Assembly (NCBI GenBank): GCA_014529385.2
Contig: CM043945.1
Coordinates: 140,782,241 to 140,846,240, forward strand
Direction: 5' to 3'
Source: Adiantum capillus-veneris
Taxonomy: Eukaryota > Streptophyta > Polypodiopsida > Polypodiales > Pteridaceae
DNA: 64,000 nt
Below are positions 1 through 11,076 of the stretch, one piece after another (within the stretch, counting starts at the first letter, position 1; each line of letters opens with the position of its first letter). The notes beneath the pieces were generated by a model. That model was not told the origin of the DNA. It was given only the letters and a program-made list of their open reading frames with translations, and searched no databases. A program made the position numbers and the translations under genes.

Positions 1-618
1 AAGTAGCAAGGGACTTTTTGATCTCCCCTCAATTACCTTGAAAGGTGCTTTTCCCGTGGAAGTATGTACAGTGTTATTGTAAGCATACTCCACTAAGGGT
101 AAGTACTTCTCCCATTGGGATCTTTGATCTACTTCCGTTACATAGGCTTTTAGTAGATCGAGAATGGTTAGGTTAGATATTTCACTTTGGCCATCCGTTT
201 GTGGATGATAGGCCGAAGAGAAGTTTAGCCTTGTTCCTAAATTCTCAAAGAGACCCTTCCAAAAATTACTGGTCATTCTAGGATCTCTATCCGACACTAT
301 GGACATGGGCAAGCCATGGTACTTGAAAATTTGTGAAATAAAGAGGGTTGCCATTTGATGGGCTTTGATAGTCTTTTTGACAGGTATAAAATGAGCTTGT
401 TTACTAAACCTGTCTACTATCGTCCATATTCCCGTATTCCCATGGATAGACTTAGGCAATCCAAAGATGAAATCCATGGATATGCTCTCCCATTGTGAAT
501 TAGGGATTGGCAAGGGTTGAAGCAATCCAAGTTACTTCCCTCTATCAAATTTTGTCTTTTGGCATACCACACATTTAGAAACTTACTCTTGTATGTTCAC
601 TTTCATGGTAGGCCAGTA
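1..618 (-). pseudogene. Integrase core of the outer gypsy element, partial
   Basis: The minus-strand translation from 618 down to 1 shows the second half of the HHCC zinc-binding domain (YWPTM, then CVVCQ), followed by the DD35E core. The first Asp is in SMDFI (about 468-482), the second in SDRDPR (about 280-303) and the Glu in DGQSE (about 177-201). Downstream reads like the usual AYNNTVH segment, and the gene continues past position 1. A TAA stop follows the zinc-binding part near 540. The first half of HHCC, with both histidines, is absent: the upstream frame jumps from the LCVI linker straight to the YWPTM motif and changes frame. Integrase joins element cDNA to the chromosome; this copy cannot be functional. 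Confidence 0.85.
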
Positions 619-1562
619 GAAATAACGCATAGTCTATTGCCATAGAGAAGATAACCATCTTGTAAAGTAAATGGTTCTTCTTTCTTCCCTAATGCAAGGG
701 ATGAAATCACATCTCTAAAATCGGGATCAATAGCGTACTCATCTATCATTGAAGATAGATCATTGTGAGTTGCTATGGAAACCGCATTCACTCTCGGCCG
801 TCTTGAGAGTGCATCAGCTACTTGATTATGCTTGCCAGCAATGTGAGACATATGAAAATGAAATTGTGAAAGAAAATTTGTCCACCTCATTTGTTTGTCG
901 GAGAGCTTGGTCTGTGTCATGAAGTACTTAAGACTTTGGTGATCCGTTCGCAGAATGAAAGGAGTCCCCAATAAATAGTGCTTCCATGAGTCTAAGGCAT
1001 GTAGAACTGCAAAGAGTTCCTTTTCATATATGCTTAGCGCTTGCTCAACAGGGTCAAGCCTTCGACTCTCATAGCCTATGCCATGCCCTTCTTGGAGCAA
1101 AACAGCTCCAAGGCAATCACCACAAGCATCACATTGGACCTCAAATGGTTTTGAGAGATCTGGTAGTGTAAGCACAGGTTGAGATATAATCTTTTCTTTA
1201 AGCTTTTCGAAAGCATTGTTCTCCTTAGCAGACCATGTATACCTAACTCTTTTCTTTGTTAGGTCATGTAATGGTCCCGCAATTTGTGAGAAATTTTCTA
1301 TGAAGCATCTATAGTATGCACACATACCTATAAAGCTTCTTAGTTCATGAAGATTCCTTGGTTTAGGCCATCCTTTTATTACCTCTAACTTAGATGGATC
1401 CATTTGGATTCCATCTTGAGAGATAATATGACCTAAATACTGAATATCTTGCAAGAAAAATTCACTTTTCTTTCGATTAACATAAAGTCTATTCTCTCTT
1501 AAAACTTGAAATATTACCTGGAGGTGTTTCTTGTGTTCCTCCAATGAATTAGAGTAGATGAT
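603..1562 (-). pseudogene. Reverse transcriptase 3' part and RNase H of the outer gypsy element
   Basis: This open frame begins at the break made by the nested Tat element. It holds the end of the RT thumb (LGHIISQDGI, then the IGMCAYYRCFI connection), then RNase H with QCDACGDCLGAVLLQ, YEKELFAV and LRTDHQSLKYF (Asp, Glu, Asp), closing with VADALSRR. This is the standard gypsy RT and RNase H arrangement. The end of the frame (about 603-700) enters the integrase linker and terminates where the HHCC domain has been deleted. The initial residues encode the tyrosine and serine that follow the FFDD catalytic motif, which lies at 10712-10727 on the other side of the insertion. Confidence 0.9.
1558..1562. 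repeat. Target-site duplication ATGAT (left copy; right copy 10706-10710)
   Basis: The five bases before the 5' LTR and the five after the 3' LTR are both ATGAT. The flanks join without loss into the reading frame of the outer gypsy RT. This fixes the Tat element as the younger, inserted element. Confidence 0.88.
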
Positions 1563-2395
1563 GATGGGGGCTTTTCACAAGCCAAGCTCCCATACCCCTC
1601 TTCTCTCGTCCCCACCCCATGAAAACCCCCTCTTATGGACGGAGTGATAAAAGGCATTGGAAAAAGTAAGAAAAAATAAAGTATGATTATGTAAATATAT
1701 AAGAAAGGTAAAATAGGCCACCTCATGCCTGCGGGGTAGCCCATCCCCACCTTGCCTCCATTTTCTTCACTGTTGCCCCGCCGGGTGTCCCTTTTCCTCT
1801 CCTCCACTCAAAAGGTTAACCCCCTCTCTCTTCCCTTTGTCCTTTCTCCTTTCTCTCTCCCCTCAAGCTACCCCACCTCTTACCAATAATGCATTATAAC
1901 TCACCAATAATGCACCCTAACTCACATGCAACTTACCCTATCTTCCAAAATAGTATACCCCACCCCCTCTTTCTCTCTCCTATCATATCCCATGACCCAA
2001 ATACCCCCCCCTCTCTCTAAAGGGCGCCATGTCTCTTGTCTTGTAGCTAAATAACCTCCCCCACACTCATACACACTCAATTTCACTGAAAAAGGTGCCC
2101 ACAGACCCATCCCCACCCGGTGGTTATTTGATTTTTCTTGTGTTCACACACATCTGCACACAGATTCACCTCTGAGCACACTTCCCTCTCTCCCCTCTTG
2201 TAATTACTTTATTCTCCATGTCACCTCTCACTTTTTTTTCATCAACCCATCTCTCTCTCTTAGTCTCTCTCTCATGAGACTGCTGTTCTGGCACATATAC
2301 ACACAGCCAGACAAGTGGGACCCACAGTCACATGGCCTATGTAGATAATGATTTCTTCATTTCTAAATTCTAGAATTTCTCCCCCCCTCCTCCCC

Positions 2396-2403
2396 TATAT
2401 AAA
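2396..2403 (+). promoter_or_regulatory. LTR promoter TATA box (5' LTR)
   Basis: TATATAAA sits in a C-rich context followed by GAGGGG, about 310 bp upstream of the AATAAA signal. This is the expected U3/R arrangement. The identical box is at 9977-9984 in the 3' LTR. Confidence 0.65.
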
Positions 2404-2704
2404 GAGGGGTCACCATCACACAAAAACACACAACATCACCAAAGAACACACTATGCACTGTGTGTGCCTAGTGCACACACACACACACACACACCATCAC
2501 CATCACGCAATCACCATGCTTGTCTTGAGCATGACCTCTATACCCTTGGCTATGGAAGATGAAGGGCAACTAAATGAAGGATGATGGCCATAATCCTCGT
2601 GCGAGTCTTCGCCATCAATTCCCACCTATCCGCCATGTGCTCTACCACTCTCTCCCTTCTCATTCCCCTACCCTATGCTCCCCATTTCATCGCCTTATTC
2701 TCTA

Positions 2705-2710
2705 AATAAA
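2705..2710 (+). promoter_or_regulatory. LTR polyadenylation signal AATAAA
   Basis: AATAAA followed by GCTTGAGGTTTTG is downstream of the TATA box in the 5' LTR. The 3' LTR copy at 10287-10292 would direct 3' end formation of the element transcript. Confidence 0.5.
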
Positions 2711-2873
2711 GCTTGAGGTTTTGTGAGTATGTTTTCTTGCAATGTTTTGCCCATGTGAGGTGTGCGGAATCGCCACCTAGTCTTCTGTTTTGGAGTGAGC
2801 TTGTGTATGTGTGAAGGGTGTGCGGATTCGCCATCCTTTTTTGGTGCCTAAGTACTAAGCTGCTATACCCCCT

Positions 2874-2934
<61 letters not shown>

Positions 2935-3114
2935 ACTTGATCTCATTCCCTTTCCTCTTCATCATTACTCCCAAGCATCCATCTCTCTTGCGTCCTAGCC
3001 GCTGAAGCTAGGTGGTGCCCCCTGTTTGCTTTACCATGACAGGCTCGAGGCACGCCATTCGGTCCTCGGTGTTTTAGAGGCCGTCGGGGTTCGGGGTTCG
3101 CTTTGCTCCCGTCA

Positions 3115-3132
3115 TTTGGTGCCCCCACTGAG
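3115..3132 (+). other. Primer-binding site of the Tat-type element
   Basis: TTTGGTGCCCCCACTGAG lies immediately after the GTCA end of the 5' LTR. TGG at this place pairs with the CCA end of a host tRNA to prime minus-strand synthesis. I cannot name the tRNA with confidence. Confidence 0.65.
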
Positions 3133-3942
3133 GATCTTTTCATAAAACCCTTCAGTTTACAAGACTGAAACCCTTAAACTATTGTGAATGGATTAATGGC
3201 TAGCAGGATTTGCTAATTGGACGACAGAAGAAGAAGAGCTCCAAGCACAACTAGACGAACTCCTCATCTCCATCGAAGCTCGAGTGCCAGGCGTAACGGT
3301 AATCGATTTGCAGTGGGAGAGGCAACCAACACGCCAAACCCAGTGGATATACATAGGCCAAGTGCCAAGAAGAAGAAGGAGAAGGTCGAAACCATGTCCG
3401 CAACCTACAACCAACCCACAACAACAAAATGGAAGGAGCTCTACACAATAGAGAATCAACACTATTCTACTTTGAGAATCGGGTAACTCAAGTCACCGAG
3501 GTAATTATCACAGTCAGTTTTCAAGTCGCACCTGATGCCGCAGCACAGATAACGGAAGCATTGGCTCACACTCTCACTAGAGAAACTAGGGATCTACTGA
3601 GTTTGTTTCAGGAAAGAACACCACCCTCTCCCACAAGCTTGGACAGTGACTAAGCACCTCTAAGCTTCACATGAATCAGTACAACCTACCTCAAGACAGA
3701 TCACACATACCAACACGTGTACGCTCAATCAAGGTAATACTGGATTTGAAGGCTAACTACCAGCATGTCATTGACACCATGCCGGGTGGGGAGCAGTTTT
3801 TGGAGGTTCTGGCATCAGATCAACCACTTGTCTTACCTTTGGTACAAGGCAATGTACCGTTTGAAGTTTTAATCTATGTCCTAGTATAAGAGGGTATACA
3901 TGCCTCCTTGTAAAGAAGAAAAAAACTTTTGCAAGTTAAGCA
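3133..3942 (+). other. Leader / degraded gag N-terminal region of the Tat-type element
   Basis: This stretch has short open pieces in changing frames with acidic and arginine-rich segments (for example a TTEEEELQAQL segment near 3220-3260). They could be the remains of a matrix-like gag N-terminus, but I do not recognise a domain. Nothing else is seen here. Confidence 0.4.
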
Positions 3943-4740
3943 GTGTGTCTTTCTAGCTCTCTCTCAGTAATCATGGCAAGTGTAGCATTTCCAACATTTA
4001 AAGGAAAGAAGGGGGAGGATTTGGTAACAGACTTCCTAGATGACTTTGAAGTAGCATGTGTAGTGAGCAACAAAGATACGGATGAATCCCGGGTTAGAAT
4101 CTTTAAGCATCTCATGAAGCTAGAAGCTAGATCATGGTACAATGCACTTCCACAAGCAACCAAGGATGACTGGGAACCCTTAAAACCACTTTTAAGAGGC
4201 ACTTTGGGGGAGGTACCACTTCAGAAAAGTTGTAGGACAAGTTGAGAGACTTGAAGCAGGAGGGTCTTTTAGAATATGCCACCTATGAGTCCAAATTTGT
4301 GGATTTGTGGGAACGGTGGGTTGAGTCACTGGCTAGGGGGGAAGCTGCACCCGATTTCCTAAAAAAAGATCGGTTCAGGCATGGCTTATGGCCGCTTCTC
4401 AAGGAGAAGGTGAAAGGTAGATTCCCAGCTACGTACGAGTTAGCCGTTGAGAATGAAAGCCAAAGAAACCGAGTCAACAGAAACAACAACATCACATCGA
4501 CCAGAAACTACGACAACCACCATTCCACCACCACCACCGGCTCTTGGGGTAAGAGATGACCAACAAGATATGTTGGTCCATATTACTGACCAACTGCAGA
4601 ATTTGTCTGTCCACTTAATACAACAAGGGAGAAGTCAAGAAAGAGATCAAGGCCCTGGAAGAGCACGACGACAAAACAGGGAGTATCATTGATACAACTG
4701 CGGAGAAGACGGTCACGGTATGTACTACTGTCCCAAACCA
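3943..4740 (+). pseudogene. gag of the Tat-type element (capsid and nucleocapsid), frameshifted
   Basis: The capsid-like Retrotrans_gag region is seen as FKGKKGEDLVTDFLDDFE, WYNALP and then EYATYESKFVDLW, FRHGLWPLL. Gag packages the element RNA into virus-like particles. The frame changes twice, near 4240 and near 4450. The CCHC zinc knuckle lies at 4690-4731: the sequence after a TGA codon at 4690-4692 is YNCGEDGHGMYYC. Spacing shows that this TGA replaces the first cysteine codon of CX2CX4HX4C. A likely start is the ATG at 3973 (MASVAFP). Confidence 0.8.
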
Positions 4741-5612
4741 CGACAAAACTATAATAGAGGAGGTAGGAGGAACCAATTGTCACCCCCTAGAGAAAGAACA
4801 CCCCCACCAACACAAATTCTACGTCCACCCCAGACACCACTGCAAGCATCCATCCCACCTCTTCCACCAGCCCCACCACCTGATCGCCCTGTAAACATCA
4901 TAAGGCTAGAAGAGAAAGGAAAAGCCATAGTAGTGGATCCACCCAGAGCAAAGGAGAGGGACAAGGGTAAGGAGAAGGTAACCTTTTTAGAACCACTTGA
5001 ATCCATGACTGTGAAAAGAGCTAGGAGGGAGAAATCTACACAATCAGATGATGAGAGAAGCATGAGAGGAGAAACTAGCAAGAGGCCATCCAGGCCACGA
5101 CGGAAATTGGGCATCACCGACTTCCAGCTAGGGGAACGTTCTAAGCCCTATGATCTAAAATTGGATGTGGCAGAGCAAGGACGGAAGATTACATGGCCAC
5201 AGCTGCTACATCTTGCACCAAAAGTAAGGCGACAATGGTCTAAAATGGTAAGTACAAGACGCTCCAAAACAAAGGTAGCCGGAGCAATTTCGGGATGCAA
5301 CATGGATGACATCCTTCCAATTGTCGACGTAAACATAAAAGGAAAGAGGGTTGGAAACACCTACATTGATGGAGGTGCAAACATCTGTGTAATGAGCGAA
5401 GCTATGATGCTTTGATTAGGGCTCGAGGTTGACAGGCCTTCTCCATGCAAGGCAAAGATGGCAAACAACGCAAAAGTAAAGTGTGTGGGTGTGGTAAGTG
5501 CCGTGAAAATCAAAGCTTTCAACACTCAGGTAGAGGTAGATGTTTTTGTAATGCCTACTAAGGGGGAGGGCTATCCACTAATTTTGGGGTACTTGCCTTC
5601 TACGCATGACCG
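4720..5612 (+). pseudogene. Linker and aspartic protease of the Tat-type element
   Basis: A proline-rich then strongly basic/acidic linker (about 4750-5280) leads into a retropepsin-like segment with VDVNIKGKRVGNTYIDGGANICVM split across a few residues. The catalytic position reads DGGA rather than DTGA or DSGA. A TGA at 5413-5415 interrupts it, and the same frame continues to the flap region and LILGYLPS near 5580. The protease would process the gag-pol polyprotein. The nonsense codon and the altered motif argue against activity. Confidence 0.72.
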
Positions 5613-7324
5613 GTAAGAAAGGGGAGACAATCTACTACGACATGAGGATTGGCAAGCAGAAGGAAATGAATCTGGAAACATCGGCAGATGAAACCACTAG
5701 CGAATCTTCCAGCTCTGAGGAGGAGACCACATCCACCGACGAAAGTGACAGTTCCATTGATGTGATGGGTATCATTATGAAGGATCCACAAAGGGTAAGC
5801 ACAACTAGTGATCCATCACCAAAAGGGAAACCCAATGAAGAGGAGAGAAAATCACCTGGACTAGGAGGAAGTAGGTTGAAGGGTATGTTGTCTATGGAAT
5901 TAACACTTGAGGAGAAAGATAGTTTTTTGCAAATGTTGATGGGATTTCCTAACCTGTTCATTGACAACTATGAAAGAATCACAGGCATTACAGTGGTGGA
6001 ACATCATATTAAGCTGAAGGAAGGGGTAAAACCAGTTGTGCAAAAGCTACGACGACTCGGGGTCATACAAGAAAAGGCACTCTTGGCCGAGGTAAGGAAA
6101 CTGCTGGAGGCGGGATTCATCTATCCTGTAGAAAACTCAGAATGGGTGTCACCCGTAGTGGTGACGTCTAAAAAGAATGGTAAGTGGAGGGTCTGTGTTG
6201 ACTACAAACCACTAAATGCAGTTACAAAGAGAGACCACTTTCCTCTCCCTTTCTTGGATCAAATTCTGAATGAAGTAGCGGGTTTTGAATGCTATACCGT
6301 CTATGATGGTTATTCTGGATACTTTCAAATATGCATAGCCTTGGAAGATCAGCTAAAAACCACTTTTATCACGCCATGGGGTTGTTTTGCATACAGGGTT
6401 ATGCCATTTGGTCTCACAAATGCACCTGCCACATTCCAAAGATATATCACATATGTTTTTCAACAGTTCTTTGGAACATCCATAAGAGTGTTCATTGATG
6501 ATTTTTGTATATATAGCTCCCGTATTTCACATTTAGAAAATGTTACTGAAGGTTTGGCTAGGTTGCAAAGCCTAGGTGGGCAATTAAATGTGGACAAATG
6601 CCACATTGGGGAGAGTAAAGTCATTCTACTAGGCCATGAAATTTCAGCAAAAGGTATCAACGCCGACCCAAGTAAGGTGTCCGCACTCATAGCCCTATCT
6701 TCACCAACGACCACACGTCAACTGGTCTCTTTTCTACAGAAGGTGAGGTACTTAAGTAGATTCATACATCTACTATCACAACTTGTTCTACCACTGCAAC
6801 AACTCACTCAAAGATCAACTTTCACTTGGGACGAGGAAAGCGAACATCACTACAACAAGGTAAAGGAGGTCTTAGCCACTCTGCCAACTATCTCACCACC
6901 TAAGTGGGATGAAAATTCTATGTCACCTCAAGTGTTGGTGATGACTCATTGGGGGCTGTGCTACTCCAAAAGGATACGACGACATCTTTCATGAGGCCAA
7001 TCTACTTCTCTAGTCGAATGATGACAGCAGGAGAGAAAGGTTTCACCCATGTGGAACACTTAGTCCTAGCTCTTAGATTTGCAACTACAAAGTTTAGGTC
7101 ATATTTGCGGCCTAAGCAATTTGTGATTCTAACCACGGATGAAATATTTCCCTATGTTGTACAACACATGGATGTGTCTGCTAGAATTACTAAGTGGCTA
7201 GTTCGTCTGCAAGAGTTTGACTACACGGTACATGTAGAAAGCACGACAAGGGCAAGTTTGGGGGGACTCATGACCTACCAAGTCTTTGAAAGGAAGGAGA
7301 AGTCCGATTACCTCCAGTACCACC
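5606..7324 (+). pseudogene. Reverse transcriptase and first RNase H of the Tat-type element
   Basis: The frame at 5606-6994 has an acidic Ser/Glu-rich lead, then RT blocks: [50 protein letters not shown] and the catalytic FIDDFCIYS (about 6490-6520). A frameshift near 6940 moves the frame to 6949-7332, with GAVLLQKD, VEHLVLAL and LTTDEIF of the inherited RNase H. The closing part that usually reads ADALSRL is ASLGGL here, so the last catalytic Asp is missing. This fits the known decay of the original RNase H in elements that gained a second one. RT copies the element RNA and RNase H degrades the template. Confidence 0.88.
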
Positions 7325-7325
7325 T

Positions 7326-7760
7326 ATGGTAGAAGGAGCATACTCTCTCTACTTTGATGGAGCCTACAAGCGAGCGTCCGACAAAGCAGCTGCAGGCATA
7401 GTGGTCTTTGATGACAAAGGGACAAAGGTATTTTCGTTGGGCCAATTGTTAGATTCACATTCTAACAATGAAGCTGAGTATGCAGCACTAAACAAGGGTC
7501 TACAATGGTGCGTCTCGCAAGGTGTACAACGCCTTAATGTATTTGGGGATGCTCTACTTCTGGTAAGGCAAGTAAATGGAGCATGGACATGCAAGAATCC
7601 TAGTTTAAGGACTCACTTAAGTGGTGTAAAAACCTTGTTGGGTAAGTTTGAAGAAGTTCAAATACACCATATCCCAAGGGCTCAAAACCAAGAAGCAGAT
7701 GCCCTAGAAAGTGAAAGACTACAGGAAGTGGTGGTTGGAGCAATAAAACTAAAGCTCCCT
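7326..7760 (+). pseudogene. Archaeal-type second RNase H (aRH) of the Tat-type element
   Basis: The segment after the first RNase H starts SLYFDGAYKRASDKAAAG and continues SNNEAEYAALNKGL, LNVFGDALLLVRQV and QNQEADALE. These supply the Asp, Glu, Asp and Asp of an RNase H fold. The YFDGA plus NNEAEY signature is that of archaeal-like RNase H1, which plant Tat elements are known to have acquired. This stretch has no internal stop. It is continuous with the following integrase frame. Confidence 0.85.
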
Positions 7761-9122
7761 CTATTTCAAGGAAGTGATGCCTTGCTTGACATCATGCATT
7801 TTTTGGAAACAGGGGAATGCCCATCAGATTTAACAAAGGGACAGAAGCAATGGCTGACGCGGAAGGCCACAAGGTATCGACTCATCAATGACGGTTTGTC
7901 CTGTAAGGGTAAGGACCAAATACTCAGGAAGGTCCCTCTCTCTCAGGAAATCACGGGAGTAATTGCTAGCTGTCACGACGGGGTTTGTGGTGGTGACTTT
8001 GCCCTAGACATAACAAGTAGGAAAATCTTGCAAGCAGGCTTCAAATGGCCTAGCCTCAACCGTGATGTACACCACTGGTGCAAAACATGTAAGTTGTGTC
8101 AAAAGGCCGGCACTAGGTCACTTATGCCTGAACCATAGACACCTATTCTCTCATATGGCCCATTTGAAAAATGGGGTATCGATGCCATTGGGCCATTACC
8201 TAGGGCCAACTCAGGAAAATTCTACATTATCATGGGGGTCGACTACATGACTAGATGGGCAGAGGCTACAGCCACCACTAGAATCACAGCGGTAGAGGTA
8301 GCTAAATTTATCTACGAGCACATATGTTGTAGGTTTGGCACACCTTTAGAGATCATCTCTGATAGAGGGCCAGGTTTCAGAGCAGACTTGGTAGGAGAAT
8401 TAATGCAGAAACTGGGCATTACAAAGAGGCACTCTTCACCATATTACCCTCAATGTAATGGCCTAGTTGAAAAGGTAAATGGAATGGTTTCTAAAATTAT
8501 TACCAAGCAAGTAAAAAATCATCCTGGAGACTGGGATAAGTATCTACTACCAGCTTTATGAGCCTACAGAACTTCATTTCGTACATCCTTGGGATTCACA
8601 CCGTATCATCTAGTATTTGGCCGTAAGGAAGCAATCTTGCCCATTGAAGTGCAACTACAAAGTCTCAGAGTAATGGCAAGCCAACTTCAACAACCCAACA
8701 TGCATTTGAGAGATCGCATCATCAACTTGGAAAGACTGTAGCTGGACAGAGAAGAAGCAATAAATTATTATGCAGCACAAGCAGAGCATGGACGGCTTAG
8801 CTTTAACGAGCATCTCCGGAAAAAAGAATTGAAGAAAGGAATGTTGGTGCTCCGCTACGACAATCGCTTCGACACGTGCAAGGATAAGAAACTCCTACTC
8901 TGATGGGAAGGCCCTTTTATCATGAAGAAAAAGTATGCCAATGGAAGCTACCAGCTTATGGAGGCTGATGGAAAACTTCATAAAACCAGGGTAAATGGTT
9001 GGCGACTTAAACCTTATTTTCTTCGATTTGACCAGGCTCCACCAATTGACATTCCAGATGAGGACACACCATCAGTCACCACCTCCGACGATAATGATCA
9101 AACAGATGAGCTAGAGACATGA
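7761..9122 (+). pseudogene. Integrase of the Tat-type element with in-frame stops
   Basis: One reading frame holds the zinc-binding domain (CHDGVCGGDFA, then CKTCKLCQ), where the second His is Asp. It then holds the DD35E core: GIDAIGP, SDRGPGF and CNGLVEKVNG, where the usual QAE/QVE region still supplies Glu. The C-terminal part ends with VNGWRLKPYF. Four stops interrupt it: TAG 8136-8138, TGA 8559-8561, TAG 8739-8741 and TGA 8901-8903. Two of them stand where a Trp (before AYRTS) and probably an Arg (before WEGPF) are usual, consistent with C-to-T decay. No chromodomain follows, as expected for Tat. Confidence 0.87.
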
Positions 9123-9136
9123 ATGCCTCTCTAGCC

Positions 9137-9152
9137 AAAAGGGGAGGGCTAA
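9137..9152 (+). other. Polypurine tract of the Tat-type element
   Basis: AAAAGGGGAGGGCTAA immediately precedes the TGTTGGGG start of the 3' LTR. It would prime plus-strand synthesis. Confidence 0.8.
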
Positions 9153-10458
9153 TGTTGGGGTTTTTTCACAAGCCAAGCTCCCATACCCCGCTTCTCTCGT
9201 CCCCACCCCATGAAAACCCCCTCTTATGGAGGGAGTGATAAAAGGCATTGGAAAAAGTAAGAAAAAATAAAGTATGATTATGTAAATATATAACAAAGGT
9301 AAAATAGGCCACCTCATGCCTGTCGGGTAGCCCATCCCCACCTTACCTCCATTTTCTTCACTGTTGCCCTGCCGGGTGTCCCTTTTCCTCTCCTCCACTC
9401 AAAAGGTCAACCCTCTCTCTCTTCCCTTTTCCTTTCTCCTTTCTCTCTCCCCTCAAGCTACCCCACCTCTCACCAATAATGCATTATAACTCACCAATAA
9501 TGCACCCTAACTCACATGCAACTTACCCTATCTTCCAAAATAGTATACCCCACCCCCTCTTTCTCTCTCCTATCATATCCCATGACCTAAATACCCCCCT
9601 CTCTCTCTAAAGGGCGCCATGTATCTTGTCTTGTAGCTAAATAACCTCCCCCACACTCACACACACTCAATTTCACTGAAAAAGGTGCCCACAGACCCAT
9701 CCCCACCTGGTGGTTACCTGATTTTTCTTATGTTCACACACATCTGCACACAGATTCACCTCTGAGCACACTCCCCTCTTGTAATTACTTTATTCTCCAT
9801 GTCACCTCTCACTTTTTTTTCATCAACCCATCTCTCTCTCTTAGTCTCTCTCTCATGAGACTGCTGTTCTGGCACATATACACACAGCCAGACAAGTGGG
9901 GCCCACAGTCACATGGCCTATGTAGATAATGATTTCTTCATTTCTAAATTCTAGAATTTCTCTCCCCCTCCTCCCCTATATAAAGAGGGGTCACCATCAC
10001 ACAAAAACACACAACATCACCAAAGAACACACTATGCACTGTGTGTGCCTAGTGCACACACACACACACACACACCATCACCATCACCACAATCACCATG
10101 CTTGTTTTGAGCATGACCTCTACACCCTTGGCTATGGAAGATGAAGGGCAACTAAATGAAGGATGATGGCCATAATCCTCGTGCGAGTCTTCGCCATCAA
10201 CTCCCACCTATTCGCCATGTACTCTACCACTCTCTCCCGTCTCATTCCCCTACCCTATGCTCCCCATTTCATCACCTTATTCTCTAAATAAAGCTTGAGG
10301 TTTTGTGACTATGTTTTCTTGCAATGTTTTGCCCATGTGAGGTGTGCGGAATTGCCACCTAGTCTTGTGTTTTGGAGTGAGCTTGTGTATGTGTGAAGGG
10401 TGTGCAGATTCGCCATCCTTTTGTGGTGCCTAAGTACTAAGCCGCTATACCCCCTCCC

Positions 10459-10495
<37 letters not shown>

Positions 10496-10705
10496 TGATC
10501 TCATTCCCTTTCCTCTTCATCATTACTCCCAAGCATCCATCTCTCTTGGATGAAAACTTTGTTATGGTGGTGTGTTGTTTGCGTCTTAGCCGCTAAAGCT
10601 AGGTGGTGCCCCCTGTTTGCTTTACCATGACAGGCTCGAGGCGCGCCATTCGGTCCCCGGTGTTTTAGAGGCCGTTGGGGTTCGGGGTTCGCTTTGCTCC
10701 CGTCA
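9153..10705 (+). repeat. 3' LTR of the Tat-type element
   Basis: A second copy of 1563-3114, starting TGTTGGGG and ending CCCGTCA, with the same TATA box (9977-9984) and AATAAA (10287-10292). Its CT tract (about 10455-10492) is shorter than in the 5' LTR. It carries an extra 37 bp or so near 10548-10580 relative to the 5' copy. Confidence 0.9.
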
Positions 10706-11076
10706 ATGATAATATCATCAAAGAACACTCCATTGAAGGTTCGATGACGCCTGAACAGCTTCTCCATCAAGCGGTTGAATGTGGCTGGTGCATTGGTCAA
10801 GCCAAAAGGCATGACAATGTATTCATAAAGACCAAATGTGGTGCAAAATGCGGTCTTTACAATGTCTTGATCAACTATCCTTATTTGATGATAGCCACTT
10901 TTTAGGCTATTCCAACTGAAGTAGGTCGATCCTTGTAGTTTATCAAATAGGTCTTCTACCTGTGGAACGGGAAACCTATTCTTGATAGTGATCCTATTTA
11001 GTGCTCTATAGTCGACACACATACGATATGTGTCGTCTTTCTTTTGCACTAATAGCACAGGTGAGCAAAATGGAGA
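10706..11076 (-). pseudogene. Reverse transcriptase 5' part of the outer gypsy element
   Basis: The minus-strand frame shows [59 protein letters not shown] and FFDDI, and breaks off at the Tat insertion. It shares one frame with the gag-protease part upstream, separated only by the TGA at 11077-11079. The second half of the RT gene resumes at 1562. Confidence 0.9.

Larger units (their letters stand above)
1563..3114 (+). repeat. 5' LTR of the Tat-type element
   Basis: It matches 9153-10705 over its whole length. It contains a TATATAAA box at 2396-2403, a (CA)n-CATCAC run near 2475-2505, an AATAAA signal at 2705-2710 just after CTTATTCT, and a long (CT)n tract at about 2874-2930 that is longer than in the 3' LTR. 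It ends in GTCA directly before the primer-binding site. Short open frames inside it come from microsatellites and are not genes. Confidence 0.9.
1563..10705 (+). mobile_element. Tat-type Ty3/gypsy LTR retrotransposon with dual RNase H, nested in the outer gypsy RT gene
   Basis: A complete element of 9.14 kb, with LTRs at 1563-3114 and 9153-10705 (about 1.55 kb each) that are nearly collinear by eye. A 5 bp duplication ATGAT lies at 1558-1562 and 10706-10710. Between the LTRs are a primer-binding site, gag, protease, RT, RNase H, a second archaeal-type RNase H, integrase and a polypurine tract. The order RT-RH-aRH-INT is characteristic of the plant Tat lineage. All coding parts carry stops or frameshifts, so the copy is non-autonomous. 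The first base or two of the 5' LTR differ from the 3' LTR (TGTTGGGG in the 3' copy). Confidence 0.92.

Noticed and set aside
2348-2584. Open frame with a His-rich run, and the similar one at 9929-10144, as small genes
   Set aside because: Both lie in the LTRs of the Tat element; the His run is the (CA)n-CATCAC microsatellite translated.
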